Of a DNA stretch of 8,733 bases, positions 4,927 through 8,733 are shown piece after piece. The stretch is taken from contig DAOVMU010000053.1 of assembly GCA_030630585.1 (NCBI GenBank), forward strand, positions 1-8,733, in the 5' to 3' direction. The first letter of the stretch is position 1. Each line of letters starts with the position of its first letter. The DNA is from Candidatus Bathyarchaeota archaeon. GTDB taxonomy: Archaea > Thermoproteota > Bathyarchaeia > Bathyarchaeales > Bathycorpusculaceae. The translations under genes and the position numbers were made by a program. The notes under the pieces were generated by a model. That model made no database searches and was not told the DNA's origin. It saw only the letters and a program-made list of their open reading frames with translations.

Positions 4927-6129
4927 TTGGAGAAATTCAACCCCAAAAGCTTCATTGAAACCCAAATTGAAGAGTTAAGAAAGACTATAGGTAATGAACG
5001 GGCTTTGGTAGCTGTTTCCGGCGGTGTCGACAGCACGACATGCGCTGTACTGACGCATAAAGCCATAGGTGAAAACCTTGTCTGCGCAATTTTGGACGAT
5101 GCTTTCATGCGGCAAGGCGAACCGGAACATGTAGCTGAAATTCTATCCAAGCCGCCCTTTAATGTTCCAATGAAAATAATTGATGTTCGTGAACGCTTCC
5201 TAGAAGCCATGAAAAATCTGAGGGACGCTGAAGAAAAACGAAAAAAGTTCCGCGAAACCTTCTATCAAGTGTTAAGCGAAACAGCCAAGAAAGAGGGTTG
5301 CAGAATCCTTGTGCAAGGTACAATACGTGCAGACATTGAGGAAACAGTGAGTGGCGTAAAGACACAGCATAACGTTTTGGAGCAGATGGGCATAAACCCT
5401 ATGGAGCGCTTCGGCTTTAAAGTGGTTGAACCCCTCGTAACGTTGTACAAGGAACAAGTTAGAATTGTTGCCAGATATTTAAAATTACCAACAGAGTTCT
5501 CCGAAAGACAACCATTTCCAGGACCTGGTCTATCAGTTCGTGTAGTTGGAGAGATTCGCCCTGACAAGTTAGACACTGTAAAGAGAGCTACAGCCATTGT
5601 TGAAGGTGAACTAATGCAACATAAGCCTAGCCAATACTTCGCAGTAATCATTGACAACGAAGAAGCACTGCAGCAACCCAGTGCTGTTCACATCCGAGAT
5701 TGTGCGGCGCGGGCGCTCAACGTTCCTTCAAGAAACGTTCATGTAAAAATCTTCAGGGATAAGGCTACAGGGGTGAAGGGAGGCGAAAGACGTTATGGTA
5801 AAACAGTGGGCATAAAGGTTCAAACCATGAATGAGAAAATTCATCACGCAGATCTTCAGAAGCTCTTTGCTCTTCAAACAAGAATTATCACTGAGAATCC
5901 TGCGGTTGCAAGAATTTTCTACGCAGTCAAGGACGTGACTGAGAAAAAGCCCTATGCTATTGGTATAAGAGCGGTTCAAACAAAGAATTTCTTGACAGCC
6001 CAGGTTTCAGAAATACCGTGGACAACATTGGATAGAGTTGCAGAAAAAGTAATTGAGGAATGTCCGAATGTGTCCACAGTTTACTATGATGTTACCCCAA
6101 AGCCGCCTGCAACCATTGAAATGGAGTGA
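4927..6129 (+). CDS. guaAB: GMP synthase subunit B (ATP-pyrophosphatase subunit)
   Basis: This subunit activates XMP with ATP and aminates it to GMP using ammonia from a separate glutaminase subunit, which is not encoded here. The PP-loop SGGVDST lies at 31-37, QGT at 130-132, KTQHN at 145-149, RQPFPGPGL at 194-202 and the terminal KPPATIEME at 392-400. At 400 residues it is about 90 longer than the 308-310-residue euryarchaeal forms. The extra sequence lies in the dimerisation domain on both sides of GVKGGERRYGK (282-292). A similar enlarged domain occurs in Sulfolobus GMP synthase as I remember it, so this is probably a TACK feature rather than a fusion. The TTG start is supported by AAGGTGA (4911-4917) 9 nt upstream. 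The gene ends in TGA. Confidence 0.94.
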   Translation: MEKFNPKSFIETQIEELRKTIGNERALVAVSGGVDSTTCAVLTHKAIGENLVCAILDDAFMRQGEPEHVAEILSKPPFNVPMKIIDVRERFLEAMKNLRDAEEKRKKFRETFYQVLSETAKKEGCRILVQGTIRADIEETVSGVKTQHNVLEQMGINPMERFGFKVVEPLVTLYKEQVRIVARYLKLPTEFSERQPFPGPGLSVRVVGEIRPDKLDTVKRATAIVEGELMQHKPSQYFAVIIDNEEALQQPSAVHIRDCAARALNVPSRNVHVKIFRDKATGVKGGERRYGKTVGIKVQTMNEKIHHADLQKLFALQTRIITENPAVARIFYAVKDVTEKKPYAIGIRAVQTKNFLTAQVSEIPWTTLDRVAEKVIEECPNVSTVYYDVTPKPPATIEME

Positions 6130-6145
6130 GCTGTTACCTCAAAAA

Positions 6146-6153
6146 CGTATAAG
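6146..6153 (+). promoter_or_regulatory. TATA-like box before the arcadin-like gene
   Basis: CGTATAAG lies about 35 nt before ATG 6185 in the 55-nt gap after guaAB. It predicts a transcription start near 6172-6178 and a very short leader. The downstream gene may therefore have its own promoter in addition to readthrough from guaAB. Confidence 0.35.
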
Positions 6154-6168
6154 TGTTTCGAAACGCTT
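6151..6168. repeat. 18-bp near-perfect palindrome between guaAB and the arcadin-like gene
   Basis: AAGTGTTTCGAAACGCTT is self-complementary apart from one G-T pair. As RNA it folds into a 7-bp stem with a UCGA loop 22-39 nt after the guaAB stop. It abuts the TATA-like box. It may be an operator for the downstream gene or an RNA hairpin at the end of the guaAB message. Confidence 0.45.
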
Positions 6169-6184
6169 TATCATGTGAACAGTT

Positions 6185-6511
6185 ATGTTTCGGGTTAGAG
6201 TGCATAAAATCGAGTCTATTCGAGACTTGGATGGAAATCTTGGAAAACGCATAGAGTTAATTGAAGAACGGCAGATTCCCCGTTTTATTGTTAGGCCCAA
6301 AACTGAGGAGGCCAAGGTTGTGCAAGATGTCCTTCAAGCAGTGCAGCAACAAATACCAATGTTTCCAGTGAAAAGGCAGTTTGCAACTCCGAAAATAATT
6401 TTGTTCTTAACTGAGCAAGAATATGAAAGCTTAGACATAAACTTTGACGTAAACCAAATCTATGAAATAACACTTGAAAATCAAACAGCAAGATTCACGA
6501 AAACAGCATAA
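6185..6511 (+). CDS. Probable arcadin-1 family protein
   Basis: This 108-residue protein opens with FRVRVHKIESIRDLDGNLGKR and closes with PKIILFLTEQEYESL, then FDVNQIYEITL. These patterns I associate with arcadin-1, a partner of the actin homologue crenactin in the TACK cytoskeleton gene cluster. The middle (about 40-65) is a polar Gln-rich helix, KVVQDVLQAVQQQ. There is no membrane segment. No crenactin or other arcadin gene is visible in this window, so the context does not confirm the role. The ATG has only a GTGA (6174-6177) 7 nt upstream. The last 17 nt overlap the end of the convergent gene. The family assignment comes from memory and needs a profile search. Confidence 0.5.
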   Translation: MFRVRVHKIESIRDLDGNLGKRIELIEERQIPRFIVRPKTEEAKVVQDVLQAVQQQIPMFPVKRQFATPKIILFLTEQEYESLDINFDVNQIYEITLENQTARFTKTA

Positions 6512-6827
6512 CTTCCTTTCTAATCTGCTTTAAGGCTGAATGCTTCGGATGGAAGGAAAGCACGAACATCATGTTTCTTAAAGCCTTGTAAATGTTTTGC
6601 CAGTCAAATTCTCCGTCTTTATTACAGTGAATTGGAATGGGTTCCTCATCGCCATTTTTGTAAAACACATAGATTAAGCCAAACTCTTCCCTGAAAGTAA
6701 CAACTTCCATGGGTAACTTCAATAATTCAGCTACCTTTTCAGCTGCAGCAGTCACGGAACGTAATCGCCTTTCACTTGGTGTAACACATGAAGCATAAAC
6801 TAACAGCTTCCCGTCATGACTCTCCAA
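6495..6827 (-). CDS. Conserved-looking hypothetical protein, family not recognised
   Basis: This 110-residue soluble protein begins with a strand (KLLVYASCV) and an amphipathic helix (SVTAAAEKVAELLKLP). A hydrophobic strand FGLIYVFYKNGDEEPIPIHC follows, then DWQNIYKALRNMMFVLSFHPKHSA. The alpha/beta pattern and codon use look like a real gene. No catalytic motif or membrane segment is evident. The TTG start is supported by GGTGA on the - strand (6834-6838) 6 nt upstream and by a TATA box near 6866. It converges on the arcadin-like gene, with a 17-nt overlap of the two 3' ends. I assign no function. Confidence 0.72.
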   Translation of the reverse strand: MESHDGKLLVYASCVTPSERRLRSVTAAAEKVAELLKLPMEVVTFREEFGLIYVFYKNGDEEPIPIHCNKDGEFDWQNIYKALRNMMFVLSFHPKHSALKQIRKEVMLFS

Positions 6828-6861
6828 CGTTACTCACCAAATACACGGCAATACAAAAACG

Positions 6862-6869
6862 GTTTTAAA
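6862..6869 (-). promoter_or_regulatory. TATA box of the gene at 6495-6827
   Basis: On the - strand TTTAAAAC lies about 38 nt before TTG 6827, predicting transcription from about 6841. The GGTGA binding site falls inside the resulting short leader. Confidence 0.45.
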
Positions 6870-6973
6870 GCAAGCGGTGAACCGACATTCCTGTCCTGTG
6901 GAGAGAGATAAGTTAAAATGAACAATTAAAAACCATAACGCTTCAGGAACTACTCACGCGTAAGGTTAGGCTT

Positions 6974-7255
6974 ATGAAAGTCAGGGCACATATCTTTGTA
7001 ACCGGTAGAGTTCAAGGAGTCTTTTTCAGGTCAGAAACAAAACATGAAGCCAACAAACGCGGTGTTAAAGGATGGGTTCGCAACTTGCGAGATGGCAGAG
7101 TTGAAGCCGTTTTCGAAGGAGAGGAAGACGCTGTGAAGAGACTTGTAGAGTTCTGTAAGCGAGGACCGCGTGGGGCAAGGGTCACGCATGTGGATGTTAT
7201 AATGAAAAAATACACTGGCGAGTTCAAAGGCTTCCAAACAAGATATAACTTTTGA
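6974..7255 (+). CDS. acyP: Acylphosphatase
   Basis: This small cytoplasmic enzyme hydrolyses carboxyl-phosphate bonds such as those in acetyl phosphate or 1,3-bisphosphoglycerate. The 93-residue ferredoxin-like fold carries the signature GRVQGVFFR (11-19), with catalytic R19 in the phosphate-binding loop. GWVRNLRDGRVEAVFEG (33-49) supplies the catalytic N37. Both key residues are intact and the length is typical for the family. AAGGTTAGG (6962-6970) precedes the ATG as a weak binding site. AT-rich DNA around 6911-6932 may hold the promoter. The gene converges on aTrm56 with 8 nt between stops. No metabolic partner is adjacent. Confidence 0.95.
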   Translation: MKVRAHIFVTGRVQGVFFRSETKHEANKRGVKGWVRNLRDGRVEAVFEGEEDAVKRLVEFCKRGPRGARVTHVDVIMKKYTGEFKGFQTRYNF

Positions 7256-7263
7256 AAAACGAA

Positions 7264-7806
7264 CTATTTTCCATTCAGCTTCTTCCCCCTCTTCTGGGGA
7301 ATTATCCTCTTCTTCGCCACTTCGAATTTTCTTGATAGTTCCTTTCCTTCGAAAAAGCGATCTAAGAATATAGCTAGACATGCACACTCCGAGTGAGGTT
7401 GATTTCCAATTGCCACATTGAAATCAGACACAGACTCTGAAAAGAATTCCTTTGGAACCTTTTGACTTCCAACAAGAACTAGGATGTCTTTTTCTGAAGC
7501 TTTAATTCGCTGTAGAACATCGCTTGTTTGGATGTTCTCTCCATAGGCTGTGAGATGGACAACTATCCTGCCTTCTTTTTTCCATTCTTTCACAGCTTTT
7601 TTCCAAGGCACTTCCATCTCAAAAAAGAATGCTCCTCCCCAGTTCTTTGTGACTTTTTCAACTGTTTCCTTAATTTTTTCGTCATGTATGTCCGATAATA
7701 TGAGACCTGAAGCTCCTAACGCCCGTGCTGTCAACACAACATGCGATGTAAGCCTGGCGTCCCTTTGCGGTCTGTGACCCCACCTTAAAACCACGATTTC
7801 AGGCAT
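7264..7806 (-). CDS. trm56: tRNA (cytidine(56)-2'-O)-methyltransferase, aTrm56
   Basis: This SPOUT-class enzyme uses S-adenosylmethionine to methylate the 2'-OH of C56 in the T-loop of archaeal tRNAs, stabilising the elbow. In the 180-residue sequence LRWGHRPQRD (7-16), HLTAYG (84-89), LVLVGSQKVP (109-118) and NVAIGNQPHSE (130-140) are the family's conserved blocks. The last two form the knotted cofactor site. FLDRFFEGKEL follows as usual and a basic tail closes the protein. It starts 13 nt after the HflX stop, so the two are likely cotranscribed. It ends in TAG. Both genes act on translation components, which fits the pairing. Confidence 0.94.
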   Translation of the reverse strand: MPEIVVLRWGHRPQRDARLTSHVVLTARALGASGLILSDIHDEKIKETVEKVTKNWGGAFFFEMEVPWKKAVKEWKKEGRIVVHLTAYGENIQTSDVLQRIKASEKDILVLVGSQKVPKEFFSESVSDFNVAIGNQPHSECACLAIFLDRFFEGKELSRKFEVAKKRIIPQKRGKKLNGK

Positions 7807-7819
7807 TTTTGTCCCATTG

Positions 7820-8731
7820 TTAGGTTTTTATTGTATGGATTTCTTCGATTTTTCCGTTGAATTCTTCCTCCACACGTTTTCTCGTTTTTTCAGCAAACCA
7901 TGGGGCTGCCTCAAAACCTATGTGGGCAAAACCATCTGCATACTTCAATTTTCGTACGTCTGCACGGCTGAATAACCACGAGATAAAAGACATGGACTCG
8001 CTGGTCAACGGAATAGTAAACGACACATGAACGTAGTTCTTTAGAATCTTCAGTATTTCCTGTTCGAGCTGAGCAGAGTTGATATCATGTAATGCTGACA
8101 TTGGCACAAGGTTTGGCGCCTTTCCCTTTAGGTTCTCAAGTTTCCGATCTAGTTCTGCTTCCGATAATAGGTCAATCTTGTTTAGCACCGTTATCATAGG
8201 GATGCCTGTTGCTCCTATTTGGCTTATTGTTTCTAGGCAGCATGAAAGTTTTTTTCCGATAAGACTTATGCCTTCGCTTACATCCACCACTAGAAGTATT
8301 AGGTCTGAATAGATGGTTTCTTCAAGGGTTGAGTGAAACGCTTCTATCAATATCAGTGGGAGACGGTCTATGAAGCCAACAGTATCCGTCAGCAGAAACT
8401 TTTTCCTGGTGATTTCTACAACCCTTGTTTTTGTCGATAACGTTGTGAATAAGGCGTCGTCTACTGGTGCTTCCTGATCAGTAAGGACGTTAAACAGTGA
8501 GCTTTTTCCAGCGTTTGTGTATCCAGCTAAAGAAATTGACTGGAACCCCAGTTCTGCCCTTCTTTCACGGTGTAGAAGCCTTTTTTTCCCGATTTTTTTT
8601 AGTTTTCTGCGAATAGACTGTACTTGTCTCTTCACAGCTTCGTAGTAGACATCGACTTCGTATGTTCCAAGACCCATGAACCCGGGCTGTTCCTCCTTCC
8701 TTGCTAATCTCACCTTTTCCTTTGCATGCGC
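7820..8731 (-). CDS. hflX: GTPase HflX (partial, N-terminus outside window)
   Basis: HflX is a ribosome-associated GTPase that binds the large subunit and in bacteria splits stalled ribosomes. The visible 303 codons contain the end of the N-terminal domain, a helical linker rich in Lys/Arg, and the complete G domain. Numbered from the GTG at 8713, G1 is GYTNAGKSS (64-72), G3 DTVGF (110-114) and G4 NKID (178-181); G5 is MSALHD. A C-terminal beta domain follows. The frame stays open upstream of GTG 8713 (AHAKEK) to the window edge. Homologues have a long N-terminal domain, so that GTG is almost certainly internal and the start lies outside. The gene leads aTrm56 in a probable operon. Its own promoter is not visible. 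Confidence 0.93.
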   Translation of the reverse strand, partial: AHAKEKVRLARKEEQPGFMGLGTYEVDVYYEAVKRQVQSIRRKLKKIGKKRLLHRERRAELGFQSISLAGYTNAGKSSLFNVLTDQEAPVDDALFTTLSTKTRVVEITRKKFLLTDTVGFIDRLPLILIEAFHSTLEETIYSDLILLVVDVSEGISLIGKKLSCCLETISQIGATGIPMITVLNKIDLLSEAELDRKLENLKGKAPNLVPMSALHDINSAQLEQEILKILKNYVHVSFTIPLTSESMSFISWLFSRADVRKLKYADGFAHIGFEAAPWFAEKTRKRVEEEFNGKIEEIHTIKT

Positions 8732-8733
8732 CA

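Noticed and set aside
5650..5960. Extra segment in GMP synthase considered as an intein or domain fusion
   Set aside because: It lacks intein splice motifs, and the GVKG-x3-YG element in its middle fits the native dimerisation domain, so it looks like a lineage-specific enlargement.
7031..7387. A - strand 118-codon frame across the acylphosphatase and aTrm56 ends
   Set aside because: It overlaps two firmly identified genes out of frame and has no motif of its own.
1..8733. CRISPR arrays, insertion sequences, prophage or defence systems
   Set aside because: I found no regularly spaced repeats, transposase or integrase motifs, or recognised defence proteins; gene content is housekeeping.

Overview
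The window is archaeal and looks like ordinary chromosomal housekeeping DNA from a member of the TACK group, most plausibly an uncultured Bathyarchaeia-like lineage. Evidence for archaea: ribosomal protein S26e, an archaetidylinositol-phosphate-synthase-type CDP-alcohol transferase, aTrm56, a stand-alone GMP synthase subunit B, a long archaeal OMP decarboxylase, TATA boxes about 25-45 nt before start codons, and GGTGA-type ribosome binding sites. S26e, a Crenarchaeota-like GMP synthase insertion and a probable arcadin-1 homologue point to TACK. The lineage is inference; no 16S rRNA gene is present.

Layout, left to right. Positions 2-91 are the tail of an unidentified + strand gene. S26e (+, 272-568) follows its own TATA box and converges on a CDP-alcohol phosphatidyltransferase (-, 584-1186). 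A short AT-rich divergent promoter separates that gene from a DUF1805 gene (+, 1271-1564). A family-4 uracil-DNA glycosylase (+, about 1791-2387) converges on an ATC-hydrolase/DUF6125-like gene (-) that is cut by an in-frame TAG; its reading frame continues cleanly to 2401. A 345-nt gap without a convincing gene precedes pyrF (+, 3217-3981). A 50-residue ribbon-helix-helix regulator (-, 3998-4150) comes next, with a palindromic candidate operator in its own promoter. Then come a DUF365-like gene and GMP synthase subunit B (+, 4469-6129, 14 nt apart, probably one operon) and an arcadin-1-like gene (+, 6185-6511). The last overlaps, tail to tail, a small unrecognised gene (-, 6495-6827). The right end has acylphosphatase (+, 6974-7255) converging on aTrm56 and HflX (-, 7264-8731). 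HflX runs off the window and probably shares a transcript with aTrm56.

The genes do not form one pathway. Several serve translation (S26e, aTrm56, HflX), two serve nucleotide synthesis (PyrF, GuaAB), one serves DNA repair, one serves lipid synthesis, and one may be cytoskeletal. I found no CRISPR array, insertion sequence, prophage, rRNA or tRNA, and no clear undescribed multi-gene system. The best leads are the amber-interrupted gene at 2401-2871 and the small regulator with its putative operator at 3998-4197. Minor leads are the palindrome between guaAB and the arcadin-like gene, and the unrecognised gene at 6495-6827.
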